The notes under the pieces were generated by a model. It saw nothing but the letters and a program-made list of their open reading frames with translations, had not been told where the DNA came from and did no database searches. Shown here in pieces: positions 56,204 through 64,000 of a DNA stretch of 64,000 bases. The translations under genes were made by a program, and so were the position numbers. Within the stretch, counting starts at the first letter, position 1; each line of letters opens with the position of its first letter. This stretch comes from SFDP01 sp051653625 (GTDB lineage Bacteria; Bacillota; Clostridia; Lachnospirales; Lachnospiraceae), in the NCBI GenBank assembly GCA_051653625.1, contig JBOFWM010000125.1:1-64000 (forward strand), written 5' to 3'.

Positions 56204-57643
56204 TTGGGAGTATTAGAGAGTTTAGAACCAAAAGAAGTATTTTATTATTTTGAAGAACTATGCAAAATTCCACATGGCTCTGGAAATATGGAGCAAATTA
56301 GTGATTACATGGTGCAATTTGCAAAAGAACATGGACTGGTTCATTATCAAGATGAACGAAAAAATGTAGTGATTATAAAAGAAGCAACAAAAGGATATGA
56401 AGATAAAGCGCCGATTATTTTACAAGGTCATTTAGATATGGTAGCAGTTAAAAATTTAGAAAGTACGTTTGATTTTACAAAAGATCCATTAGAACTAGTA
56501 GTGGAAGGCGACTATATTTTTGCAAAAGATACTTCTCTTGGAGGAGATGATGGAATTGCTGTTGCATATTGCCTTGCAATTCTATCGTCTGATTCCTTGC
56601 CACATCCAAGGTTAGAAGTGATTCTCACAGTGGATGAAGAAATTGGAATGGATGGCGCAAGAGAAATAGACCTTTCTATGTGTAAAGGAAAAACTCTTAT
56701 TAATATTGATTCTGAAGAAGAAGGTATTTTTTTAACGAGTTGTGCAGGTGGCATTCGATTAGATGGAAAATTGCAAGTAGAAAAAGAAGAAAGAATAGGC
56801 GATTTGTATCATGTAGAATTCACGGGATTATTAGGTGGCCATTCTGGTGTAGAAATTCACAAAAAAAGAGGAAATGCCATTTGGTTAATGGCAGAGTTTT
56901 TAGTACAACTTAGCAATGTGCAAGATGTTTTTTTAGAAACGATAAAGGGTGGTGTTGCAGATAATGCCATTGCAAAGGAATGTTTTGCTACGTTTCAAGT
57001 GGTGCATGGAAGCGATGTATCAAAAGTATTAGAAGAATTTCAAGAGACATTAGTAGTAAGATATGGAAAAGGTGAACCAAATATTAAGTGCAATTGCAAT
57101 ATGATTAAAGAACAAAGTAAGGCAAGAGTGATTACAAGTAAAGATACAAGAAACCTTGCCCAAATGATTTTTACTATTCCAAATGGAGTAATAGATATGA
57201 GTCGTGATATAGAGGGGTTAGTAGAAACTTCACTAAATTTAGGAATTATTACATTCAAGGAAGAGGAACTTTCTATTCGATATGCGATTAGAAGCTCGAA
57301 AGAAGAAAAAAAGCAAGAAGTATTAAATCAAGTAATAGACATTTTACAAAAATTTGGTGGAACGTATATATGCAATAGTGATTATCCAGGATGGGAATAT
57401 AAGGTGGATTCTAAACTTAGAGAAGATATGATTGCTTTATTTGAAACAATGTATGGATATACACCTAAAGTAGAAGCTATTCATGCAGGATTAGAATGTG
57501 GACTTTTAGCCTCAAAAATTGAAGACTTAGATTGTATATCTCTTGGTCCTGATATCTTCGATATTCATACAACAAAGGAAAAATTAAGCGTATCTTCGAC
57601 AAAAAGAGTGTGGGAGTTTTTGATACGCTACTTAACAAAATAA
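56204..57643 (+). CDS. pepD: aminoacyl-histidine dipeptidase (M20 family)
   Basis: 479 aa. Cytosolic metallopeptidase that splits Xaa-His and other dipeptides. M20 zinc ligands are visible in LQGHLDMVAV (His, Asp), the bridging Asp in LGGDDGIAVAY and Glu-Glu in TVDEEIGMDGA; LGGHSGVEIHK belongs to the lid domain. TTG start at 56204 behind AAAGGGAAGAAGA; the conserved N-terminus (LEPKEVFYYFEELC) begins just after it, and no ATG fits. Confidence 0.93.
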   Translation: MGVLESLEPKEVFYYFEELCKIPHGSGNMEQISDYMVQFAKEHGLVHYQDERKNVVIIKEATKGYEDKAPIILQGHLDMVAVKNLESTFDFTKDPLELVVEGDYIFAKDTSLGGDDGIAVAYCLAILSSDSLPHPRLEVILTVDEEIGMDGAREIDLSMCKGKTLINIDSEEEGIFLTSCAGGIRLDGKLQVEKEERIGDLYHVEFTGLLGGHSGVEIHKKRGNAIWLMAEFLVQLSNVQDVFLETIKGGVADNAIAKECFATFQVVHGSDVSKVLEEFQETLVVRYGKGEPNIKCNCNMIKEQSKARVITSKDTRNLAQMIFTIPNGVIDMSRDIEGLVETSLNLGIITFKEEELSIRYAIRSSKEEKKQEVLNQVIDILQKFGGTYICNSDYPGWEYKVDSKLREDMIALFETMYGYTPKVEAIHAGLECGLLASKIEDLDCISLGPDIFDIHTTKEKLSVSSTKRVWEFLIRYLTK

Positions 57644-57655
57644 GGAGAACTACAA

Positions 57656-58783
57656 ATGGGAAAAAGTCAAAGATCACTAAAGGAAATTGCGATTATTATT
57701 GGGATGATTGCAATAGCTTCTCTAATTGTTCTTAAAATTGATACCTTAATCTCACTATTTTTTTTGGGAATTAATGTTAGTACACCATTTATTATTGGAG
57801 GCGCAATTGCATTTATTGTAAATATTCCAATGTATTTTTTTGAAGAAGCCTTATTTACAAAGCCAAAAAGTAAGTTGTACAAATGGAAACGACCAATTTC
57901 TATGTTTCTTTCTATTTTTTTAATTGGATTAATTATTTACATTGTAGTGCTTACTGTTGTTCCACAACTCTTTAAAACATTACAACAACTAGGTATGCAA
58001 ATTCCAATTTTTATCAATGAAGTCTATACTTATATTGAATCAATAAGTAAGGGATATCCAGAAGTTTATGATTATATGCAAACACTTGAAATTCCACAAA
58101 TCAATTGGAATGATGTCATAAGAACTGTTACTAATTTTTTGAAGACAGGAATAGGAAGTGTAGTTACCCAAACGGTAAACATTGCAAGTGGTCTTATGGG
58201 TGGGATTGTGTCAGGACTTGTAGCAGTAATTTTTGCTATTTATATTCTGACACAAAAAGAAATATTAAAAAGACAAACAAAACGTGTCCTTACTGCATAT
58301 TGTAAGCAAACAATCTATGAAAAAATAGTACATGTTTTGACAATTCTATATAAGAATTTAACAAACTTTATTACAGGACAATGTATTGAAGCCGTAATTA
58401 TTGGTGTGATGTTTGTGATTGCTATGACTCTCTTTAATATGCCATATGCAGTGTTAATTGGTGTATTGATTGCATTTATGGCATTGATTCCTGTAGTGGG
58501 TGCTTTTATTGGATGTGGAGTAGGAGCATTTTTGATTCTTGTAGATAATCCTGTGAAGGCGCTTTGGTTTATTGTATTATTTTTGATTTTACAACAAATA
58601 GAAGGAAATTTGATTTATCCAAAAGTTGTGGGAGATTCCATAGGACTTCCAGCTATATGGGTATTAGTAGCAGTAAGTTTAGGGGCAAGCTTATTTGGTG
58701 TGATAGGGATTTTAACATTTATCCCATTATTTGCTACCGCATATACCTTGCTAAAAGAAGATGTTGCAAAAAGAAATGGATAA
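57656..58783 (+). CDS. AI-2E family transporter (UPF0118)
   Basis: 375 aa, about seven or eight membrane helices: two at the N-terminus, one near 85-105, and a cluster from about 175 to the end. A conserved soluble region lies between helices 3 and 4, and PVVGAFIGCG near 280 is typical. Family members export AI-2, ions or unknown solutes; nothing here fixes the substrate. SD AAGGAG, 12 nt after pepD. Confidence 0.9.
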   Translation: MGKSQRSLKEIAIIIGMIAIASLIVLKIDTLISLFFLGINVSTPFIIGGAIAFIVNIPMYFFEEALFTKPKSKLYKWKRPISMFLSIFLIGLIIYIVVLTVVPQLFKTLQQLGMQIPIFINEVYTYIESISKGYPEVYDYMQTLEIPQINWNDVIRTVTNFLKTGIGSVVTQTVNIASGLMGGIVSGLVAVIFAIYILTQKEILKRQTKRVLTAYCKQTIYEKIVHVLTILYKNLTNFITGQCIEAVIIGVMFVIAMTLFNMPYAVLIGVLIAFMALIPVVGAFIGCGVGAFLILVDNPVKALWFIVLFLILQQIEGNLIYPKVVGDSIGLPAIWVLVAVSLGASLFGVIGILTFIPLFATAYTLLKEDVAKRNG

Positions 58784-58787
58784 ATAA

Positions 58788-58816
58788 AAAAGACTTGCTG
58801 ACGGAGCAAGTCTTTT
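58788..58816. terminator. bidirectional hairpin terminator
   Basis: AAAAGACTTGCT (58788-58799), loop GACGG, AGCAAGTCTTTT (58805-58816). Lies between the transporter and the convergent rpsT. Confidence 0.88.
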
Positions 58817-58831
58817 GTTTTATGTTATAAA

Positions 58832-59095
58832 TTAAGCCATTTGATTTACAGCTTTTGTAAGACGAGAGATTTTTCTAGAAGTAGTATTTGCGTGATATAC
58901 TCCTTTAGAAGTAGCTTTGTCCATTGTAGCTGTGGCATCAACTAATGCAGCTGCTGCAGTAGCTTTGTCGTTTGCATCGATTGCTGTGTAAACTTTTTTG
59001 ATTGAAGTTTTTACACTTGATTTAATAGCTTTGTTTCTTTCAGCCTTTGTTCTGTTTACTAAAATTCTTTTTTTTGCAGATTTAATGTTTGCCAA
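58832..59095 (-). CDS. rpsT: 30S ribosomal protein S20
   Basis: 87 aa, Ala/Lys/Thr-rich helical bundle typical of S20 (ANIKSAKKRILVNRTKAERN). Binds 16S rRNA early in 30S assembly. The start codon is TTG at 59095, with a perfect AGGAGG SD 8 nt upstream; E. coli rpsT also uses UUG and is autoregulated. Diverges from gpr-spoIIP, the same arrangement as in Bacillus subtilis. Confidence 0.97.
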   Translation of the reverse strand: MANIKSAKKRILVNRTKAERNKAIKSSVKTSIKKVYTAIDANDKATAAAALVDATATMDKATSKGVYHANTTSRKISRLTKAVNQMA

Positions 59096-59177
59096 GATCT
59101 ACACCTCCTAAGTTTAAAATGATGAATAGTAAGTGTTACATCTAAGCCGGACACGGACGAATTGATGTAAACACGCG
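59096..59177 (-). promoter_or_regulatory. structured 5' leader of rpsT, candidate S20 autoregulatory region
   Basis: The untranslated region of about 80 nt holds an inverted repeat: TTACATC (59136-59142) and GATGTAA (59164-59170) on the plus strand, extendable by GTG/CAC with one bulged A, plus an inner CCG/CGG stem (59147-59156). The SD lies downstream of the hairpin. Autoregulation by S20 is inference from the E. coli precedent. Confidence 0.45.
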
Positions 59178-59183
59178 TCTATT

Positions 59184-59212
59184 ATTGTAAAACAATGGAA
59201 GGTATATGTCAA
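59184..59212 (-). promoter_or_regulatory. promoter of rpsT
   Basis: On the minus strand: consensus -35 TTGACA (59207-59212), a 17-bp spacer and -10 TACAAT (59184-59189). Confidence 0.8.
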
Positions 59213-59315
59213 TAGATTTTCAGGAAAAAATGAAGAAGTTTCCTATATTTTTTTATACATAAAATACGCAAAATGTGGAAAACATAAAGTATCAGTATAC
59301 AAGAAGGAGTAAAGT

Positions 59316-60224
59316 ATGGCACAGTTTCAATCAAGAACGGATTTAGCATTAGAAGCAAGAGAATTTATTGAGGAAAGTCCAGAAAATAGCAGAGGTGTTG
59401 TAGTTGAAGAATACGAGAGTGAAGAAGGGAACATTTTTATTACAAGAGTAGACGTTACAACAAAAAATGGAGAATGTGCAATGGGAAAACCAATGGGAAC
59501 GTATATTACTATAGAAGCTCCCTTGCTTTTAGAAGAAGAGGAATCCTATGAAAAGAAAGTCTCTCTTGAAATAAGTAGTCAATTACTAGAAATTGCTCCT
59601 GTTTTTGAAAAAGAAACCTCTGTTTTAGTAGTAGGTCTAGGAAATCGAGAAGTGATTGCGGATGCATTAGGACCTAAAGTAGTTGATTTATTGTATATTA
59701 CTAGGCATTTAATAAATGAATTTGGTACAGCAGCATTCGAACATAAAAAGGTACAAAAAGTAAGTGCTATTACACCTGGTGTGATGGCGAATACAGGAAT
59801 TGAAAGTGCAGAAATTATAAAAGGTGTGGTAAGTAGCACAAATCCGGATCTTTTAGTTGTAATTGATGCGCTAGCTGCAAGAAGCACAAAACGATTGAAT
59901 CGTACTATACAAATTACTGACACCGGAATTCACCCAGGATCTGGTGTGGGAAATCATAGAAATGCGATTACAAAAGAGAGCATTGGAATTCCTGTCATTG
60001 CAATCGGTGTACCGACTGTTGTAGATGGTGGAACAATTGTAAATGATGCAATTGAAAAAATAAGCAAAGAAGTAAAAGATCCTTCTTTGTTGGAAATAAG
60101 TCGCTGTATTGTTGTTAACGACTTGAATTCTATGTATGTAACTAGTAAAGATATTGATGCAACCATAAAAAAATTGAGTGAAATTTTAGCGGAAGCATTA
60201 AATATTACCTTTGAACATATTTAG
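59316..60224 (+). CDS. gpr: spore germination protease GPR
   Basis: 302 aa. Aspartic-type endopeptidase that degrades small acid-soluble DNA-binding proteins when spores germinate. The N-terminal propeptide (about 1-10, FQSRTDLALEAR is the conserved zymogen region), and the two catalytic Asp regions GLGNREVIADALGP and VVIDALAARS are present, as is TGIHPGSGVGNHR. A zymogen made in the forespore is expected. The upstream region has no clear sigma-A promoter, consistent with a sigma-F/sigma-G promoter that I could not fix by eye. SD AAGGAG. spoIIP follows after 30 nt. Confidence 0.95.
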   Translation: MAQFQSRTDLALEAREFIEESPENSRGVVVEEYESEEGNIFITRVDVTTKNGECAMGKPMGTYITIEAPLLLEEEESYEKKVSLEISSQLLEIAPVFEKETSVLVVGLGNREVIADALGPKVVDLLYITRHLINEFGTAAFEHKKVQKVSAITPGVMANTGIESAEIIKGVVSSTNPDLLVVIDALAARSTKRLNRTIQITDTGIHPGSGVGNHRNAITKESIGIPVIAIGVPTVVDGGTIVNDAIEKISKEVKDPSLLEISRCIVVNDLNSMYVTSKDIDATIKKLSEILAEALNITFEHI

Positions 60225-60254
60225 TGCATAGGACAATGGAGAAATTGCATATAC

Positions 60255-61532
60255 TTGTCTATGGATATTAAATATTGTTCAAATAAAATACGAAAAGAGA
60301 AAAAAAAATATAGAAAAAAAATAGTATGGATAGGGCTCATCCTATTGTCCATTTTTCTTTTGATGGAAAAAAATCAGATGAAAACATCATGGGACATAAA
60401 AACTTTTTTTTACCAAACAGTTCGAACGAAATTGTTTATGATACAAAATCCATATTATTACCTTGGATTAAACGAGAATATATTAGGAAGTTTTAATGGT
60501 ACTGCTACAATAGAAATAGAAAGTGAATTAGCAGCTCTCTTGATTGAAGAAAGTCATGAAGAAAAAAATGAAAATGTGAACTTAGATATTGATTATGAAT
60601 CAGAAGGATTAATGAAACTTGAAGAGGATCTTGCTACAAAGCTAAAAGAAGAAAATGAAGCAAAAGAACAAGCATTTGCAGAACAAGCGCAAAATGAGCA
60701 GGAAGAAATAGAGACGAAAGAATCCATAGAAAATGAAAATACATCACAATTTGTGAAAGCTACTGAAAAGCAAGTAGAGTATCAATGGGATTATTATGCA
60801 AACACGAATAATTTAATCAACGATTTTTATGCAGTAGATGCAAGTACAATGATTAAAGAGAGTTGGTTTGAAGTTTCAAAATTAAAAGATAAAGATTTAT
60901 CGATTGTAAAAAATAAAGAGTCTGGACCACAGATTTTAATTTATCATACCCATTCACAAGAATCATTTGCAGATTCAGTTGCAGGAGATACAACTACGAC
61001 AATTCTTGGAGCAGGAGAAGAGCTGGCAAGAATTTTAGAAGAAGAATATGGATATAGTGTTATGCATCATACGGGACAATATGATGTAGAATCAAGAGAT
61101 TATGCATATTCTACAGCGTTACCAAGCATTGAACAACTTCTGGCCGAAAATCCAAGCATAGAAGTTGTCATTGATTTACATAGAGATGAAATGCGAGAAG
61201 GGAAAAAACTTCTTGTAGAAAATCAAGAATCTCCTATGGCTCAAGTGATGTTTTTTAATGGTCTTAGTCGTACCAAAGAACAGGGAGATATTTCTTATTT
61301 AGAAAATCCTTATATTGAAGATAATTTAGCATTTTCTTTTCAAATGCAAGTATTATGCAATGAGTACTATCCAGGACTTGCAAGAAGAATTTATTTGAAG
61401 GGATACCGATATAATATGCATGTGGCTGCAAAAACACTTTTAGTGGAATTAGGTGCACAAACAAATACAACAGAAGAAATTTGGAATGCACTTTTACCGC
61501 TTGCACATGTATTAGATATGGTACTTTCGTAA
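60255..61532 (+). CDS. spoIIP: stage II sporulation protein P
   Basis: 425 aa. Membrane-anchored amidase/endopeptidase that works with SpoIID and SpoIIM to remove septal peptidoglycan for engulfment. A basic N-terminus and one membrane segment (about 22-37) precede a Glu-rich linker (about 90-165) and the catalytic domain (about 220-425): H231-T-H233-SQ-E236 and VIDLHRDEM supply the zinc site. TTG at 60255 is taken as the start; ATG at 60261 is equally possible, and the SD (GGAGA at 60238) is distant for both. Probably one transcript with gpr. Confidence 0.92.
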   Translation: MSMDIKYCSNKIRKEKKKYRKKIVWIGLILLSIFLLMEKNQMKTSWDIKTFFYQTVRTKLFMIQNPYYYLGLNENILGSFNGTATIEIESELAALLIEESHEEKNENVNLDIDYESEGLMKLEEDLATKLKEENEAKEQAFAEQAQNEQEEIETKESIENENTSQFVKATEKQVEYQWDYYANTNNLINDFYAVDASTMIKESWFEVSKLKDKDLSIVKNKESGPQILIYHTHSQESFADSVAGDTTTTILGAGEELARILEEEYGYSVMHHTGQYDVESRDYAYSTALPSIEQLLAENPSIEVVIDLHRDEMREGKKLLVENQESPMAQVMFFNGLSRTKEQGDISYLENPYIEDNLAFSFQMQVLCNEYYPGLARRIYLKGYRYNMHVAAKTLLVELGAQTNTTEEIWNALLPLAHVLDMVLS

Positions 61533-61539
61533 AAAAATA

Positions 61540-61568
61540 TTGTACGTAAAGGTGTTTTAGTGTATAGT
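61540..61568 (+). promoter_or_regulatory. promoter of the ECF transporter genes
   Basis: -35 TTGTAC (61540-61545), a 17-bp spacer and -10 TATAGT (61563-61568). The leader is about 35 nt, too short for a vitamin riboswitch. Confidence 0.55.
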
Positions 61569-61608
61569 AAGAAAGGAAATTATTACACGCGCGGAGGAAA
61601 TGAAAGAA

Positions 61609-62166
61609 ATGAAAGAAGAAAATAAATTATCAATTAAAAGTATTGTTGCAATTGGGATTGGAGCTGCTCTATTTTTTGTATTAGGAAGATTTGTATCTAT
61701 TCCGAGTCCAATACCAAATACAACAGTTAGTATTCAATATGGAATTTTAGGAGTGTTTAGTGTTATTTTTGGTCCTGCAGTAGGAGTATTAGTAGGTCTA
61801 ATTGGTCATACATTAATTGATTTAACATGGGGAGCACCATGGTGGAGTTGGATTATTGCATCTGCAGTATTTGGATTAATTGTTGGATTTTCTAAGAATA
61901 AAATAAAGATATTATCTGGAGAATTTGGAACAAAACAAATTATATTATTTAACGTATTTCAAGTAATTGCACATTGTGTATCATGGATTTTAGTTGCACC
62001 AGCTCTTGATATTCTTATTTATAATGAACCAGTTGAAAAAATATTTATACAAGGTGCATTTGCAGCAATATCGAATGCAATCTTTACTGCAATTGTAGGA
62101 ACAATTTTGCTTATTACATATGCAAAAACAATTACAAAAGAAGGTAGCTTAGACAAAGAAGCATAA
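61609..62166 (+). CDS. ECF transporter substrate-binding (S) component, UPF0397 family
   Basis: 185 aa with five or six membrane helices. Opening VVAIGIGAALFFVLGRF and VSIPSPIPNTTVSIQYGILG are characteristic of the UPF0397/ECF S-component family. It binds a small vitamin-like solute at the membrane and hands it to the ATPase/T module encoded next; the ligand of this subfamily is not settled. ATG at 61609 is at better distance from GGAGG than the ATG at 61600. Confidence 0.88.
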   Translation: MKEENKLSIKSIVAIGIGAALFFVLGRFVSIPSPIPNTTVSIQYGILGVFSVIFGPAVGVLVGLIGHTLIDLTWGAPWWSWIIASAVFGLIVGFSKNKIKILSGEFGTKQIILFNVFQVIAHCVSWILVAPALDILIYNEPVEKIFIQGAFAAISNAIFTAIVGTILLITYAKTITKEGSLDKEA

Positions 62167-62184
62167 GAAATAAAACGAAGATTT

Positions 62185-62212
62185 TATGACCGTCGAGCTT
62201 TCGGCGGTCATA
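62185..62212 (+). other. intra-operon hairpin between S and A components
   Basis: TATGACCG (62185-62192) and CGGTCATA (62205-62212), extended inside to a 12-bp stem with a GCTT loop. No T run follows, so a processing or stability element is more likely than a terminator. Confidence 0.65.
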
Positions 62213-62247
62213 GTTATGTAAAACACCGTATTAACAGGAGAGTAAAA

Positions 62248-63963
62248 TTGAAAGAACGCGTTATTTCATTTGAAGATTTTTCATATAAATATAAGATACA
62301 AACAGAGGCCACATTACAGGATATAAATTTAAATATTTATGCAGGAGAACGTGTAATTATTGTGGGACCCTCTGGATGTGGAAAAAGTACCCTTGCACAT
62401 TGTTTAAACGGTCTTAATCCATTTAGCTATTTAGGGGAATATGAAGGTAGTTTGAAAATTTGTGGGATTGAAACAAAACATTCTAGTATTTTTGAACTTA
62501 GTAATTATGTAGGAACTGTGCTACAAGATACAGATGGACAGTTTATTGGAATGACGGTATTAGAAGATATTGCATTTGCAATGGAAAATGATATGGTATC
62601 ACAGGAAGAATTATTAAGTCGTACAATGGAAGAAGCAAAAAAAGTAGATTTATTAGACAAGCTTCACTTTGCACCACATGAATTATCTGGTGGACAAAAG
62701 CAAAGAGTATCCCTTGCAGGAATATTAGTAGGTAAGACACCGATTTTATTATTTGATGAACCACTTGCAAATTTAGATCCGGCAGCAGGAAAAGAAGCAA
62801 TCAAATTAATTGACACAATACAAAAAGATCATGATGTAACAGTTGTCATAATTGAACATCGCTTAGAAGATGCACTTTATATGGGAGCAGATCGAATTAT
62901 AGTAATGCAAGATGGAAGAATTATAAGTGATGATACACCATCAAAAATATTTGCATCAAATGTATTAGTTAAAGCAGGAATTCGTGAACCGCTTTTTATC
63001 TCAGCATTAAAATATGCGGGTGTTTCTTTAGAAGGAAAGGAATCTATTTCTAGAATACAAGAGTTACAATTAAGTGATCAAGAAATAATGCAAGTAAAAA
63101 CATGGTTTTTAAATGAATTGTGCGAAAAACAAGACAAAAAATTTGACCAAATATTAAACGTTTCAAATCTGAGTTTTGGATATAAAGAAGATATTACAAA
63201 TTTAGAAGAGGTTAATTTTTCCGTATATCGAGGAGAAATGTTAGGAATTGTAGGGAAAAATGGAGCAGGAAAGTCGACTCTTGCAAAATTGCTATGTGGA
63301 TTTGAACATCCAAATAAGGGAACTCTTTTTTTACATGGAAATAATATGGAAGAGCAAACGATTAAAGAGAGAGCTGGATTTATAGGTTATGTAATGCAAA
63401 ACCCAAATCAAATGATTAGTAAGCCTATGATTTTTGAAGAAGTTGCAATGAGCCTTTTAGATAAAGGATTTACGGATGAGGAAATCAGAGAAAAAGTACA
63501 TGATACTTTGAAAATTTGTGGATTATATCCATTCCGAAATTGGCCCATTTCTGCATTAAGTTATGGACAAAAGAAGCGAGTGACAATTGCGTCTATTTTA
63601 GTACAAAATCCAGAAATTCTAATTTTAGATGAACCGACGGCAGGACAAGACTATAGACATTATACAGAGATTATGGAATTTCTTACAAAATTAAATAAAA
63701 AAGGTATTACTGTTATGATGATTACACATGATATGCATTTGTTATTAGAATATACCACTAGATGCCTTGTATTTTCAAAAGGGAAATTACTTGATACCAT
63801 TACACCAGTAGAGTTATTTGCAAATCTACCATTATTAAAGCAAGCAAGTTTAAAGGAAACATCACTGTATGATTTGGCCAAAATGTGTGGATTAAAAGAA
63901 GAAGAGTTTATCTATAAATTCATTCAATTAGATAGACAGATTCAAAACAAGGAGGAAGTATAA
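62248..63963 (+). CDS. ECF transporter double ATP-binding protein (YkoD-like)
   Basis: 571 aa with two fused ABC ATPase domains. First: Walker A GPSGCGKST, signature LSGGQKQR, Walker B ILLFDEPLANLD. Second: GKNGAGKST, LSYGQKKR (degenerate second position), ILILDEPTAGQD. A spacer of about 75 residues separates them. It replaces the EcfA/EcfA' pair of group II systems and powers the S and T subunits beside it. TTG start at 62248 with AGGAG 9 nt upstream. Its stop overlaps the next start (TAATG). Confidence 0.93.
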   Translation: MKERVISFEDFSYKYKIQTEATLQDINLNIYAGERVIIVGPSGCGKSTLAHCLNGLNPFSYLGEYEGSLKICGIETKHSSIFELSNYVGTVLQDTDGQFIGMTVLEDIAFAMENDMVSQEELLSRTMEEAKKVDLLDKLHFAPHELSGGQKQRVSLAGILVGKTPILLFDEPLANLDPAAGKEAIKLIDTIQKDHDVTVVIIEHRLEDALYMGADRIIVMQDGRIISDDTPSKIFASNVLVKAGIREPLFISALKYAGVSLEGKESISRIQELQLSDQEIMQVKTWFLNELCEKQDKKFDQILNVSNLSFGYKEDITNLEEVNFSVYRGEMLGIVGKNGAGKSTLAKLLCGFEHPNKGTLFLHGNNMEEQTIKERAGFIGYVMQNPNQMISKPMIFEEVAMSLLDKGFTDEEIREKVHDTLKICGLYPFRNWPISALSYGQKKRVTIASILVQNPEILILDEPTAGQDYRHYTEIMEFLTKLNKKGITVMMITHDMHLLLEYTTRCLVFSKGKLLDTITPVELFANLPLLKQASLKETSLYDLAKMCGLKEEEFIYKFIQLDRQIQNKEEV

Positions 63964-64000
63964 TGGCACCAATTCTTTCTTATATTGAAAAAAAATCTAT
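63963..64000 (+). CDS. ECF transporter transmembrane (T) component, partial
   Basis: Only the first 12 codons are in the window (MAPILSYIEKKS), cut by the window end. The ATG overlaps the ATPase stop and has AAGGAGG upstream. Position after the S and A genes and the opening LSYIEKKS (compare LSYxExNS in EcfT/CbiQ proteins) support the call. Confidence 0.6.
   Translation, partial: MAPILSYIEKKS

Noticed and set aside
59220..59310. Sigma-F or sigma-G promoter before gpr
   Set aside because: Several loose matches (ATACATAAA, GGAAAACAT) but none with both boxes at convincing spacing, so not listed as a feature.
1..64000. CRISPR arrays, tRNA or rRNA genes, insertion sequences, prophage or defence genes
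   Set aside because: No regular repeat-spacer pattern, no tRNA-like gaps, no transposase or integrase domain seen on either strand.

Overview
The window is AT-rich (roughly one third G+C by eye), with strong Shine-Dalgarno sites, TTG/GTG starts, TTGnnn-N17-TATAAT promoters and hairpin terminators. It carries germination protease GPR, SpoIIP and a SpoIID-domain protein, so the organism is an endospore-forming, low-GC Gram-positive. A split transketolase, a one-chain PurL, a ribosomal-protection-type GTPase fused to a YacP/NYN nuclease and a four-gene cluster of uncharacterised large proteins together point to class Clostridia, probably Lachnospiraceae. It reads as ordinary chromosome. I see no rRNA, tRNA, insertion sequence, phage, integrase or CRISPR array, and no gap over 300 bp lacks a gene.

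Layout. 1-6.5 kb: a DtxR-type metalloregulator diverges from a c-di-GMP phosphodiesterase (two degenerate GGDEF domains, a degenerate receiver, an intact EAL domain), followed 9 nt later by the GTPase-nuclease fusion. 6.5-7.7 kb (minus): a membrane-anchored trigger-factor/FKBP-like protein. 7.9-9.7 kb: two-subunit transketolase. 9.8-21 kb: a mostly same-strand run with a beta-CASP metallo-hydrolase, thyA, folA, a branched-chain aminotransferase, sbcD-sbcC, a parvulin lipoprotein and htpG; a perfect CIRCE operator sits between the last two. 21-22.2 kb (minus): SpoIID/peptidoglycan-binding protein. 22.3-29.3 kb: four uncharacterised genes (a 1187-aa beta-sandwich plus helical-repeat protein, a degenerate Hsp70/actin-fold protein, a TPR-like protein, a membrane-anchored coiled-coil protein).

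29.3-31.8 kb: polar amino-acid ABC importer with two strong RNA hairpins. 31.8-37 kb: purC, purF, a eukaryote-like purB, purA. 37-40.5 kb: LysR regulator, HAD phosphatase, metY, SEC-C protein. 40.5-44.1 kb (minus): a large CNB-domain protein upstream of hflX. 44.2-49.2 kb: a small unknown protein, TetR regulator, purL. 49.2-53.6 kb: carA-carB. 53.7-58.8 kb: queH, argS, pepD, an AI-2E-family permease. 58.8-61.5 kb: rpsT (minus, TTG start, structured leader) diverging from gpr-spoIIP, the same neighbourhood as in Bacillus. 61.5-64 kb: an ECF vitamin-type importer (S subunit, double ATPase, first codons of the T subunit), cut by the window end.

Themes are nucleotide synthesis (purC/F/B/A/L, carAB, thyA, folA), protein quality control (trigger-factor-like and parvulin foldases, HtpG, HflX, the A-site GTPase/RNase fusion) and sporulation. 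The best candidates for undescribed biology are the GTPase-RNase fusion and the 22.3-29.3 kb four-gene cluster.
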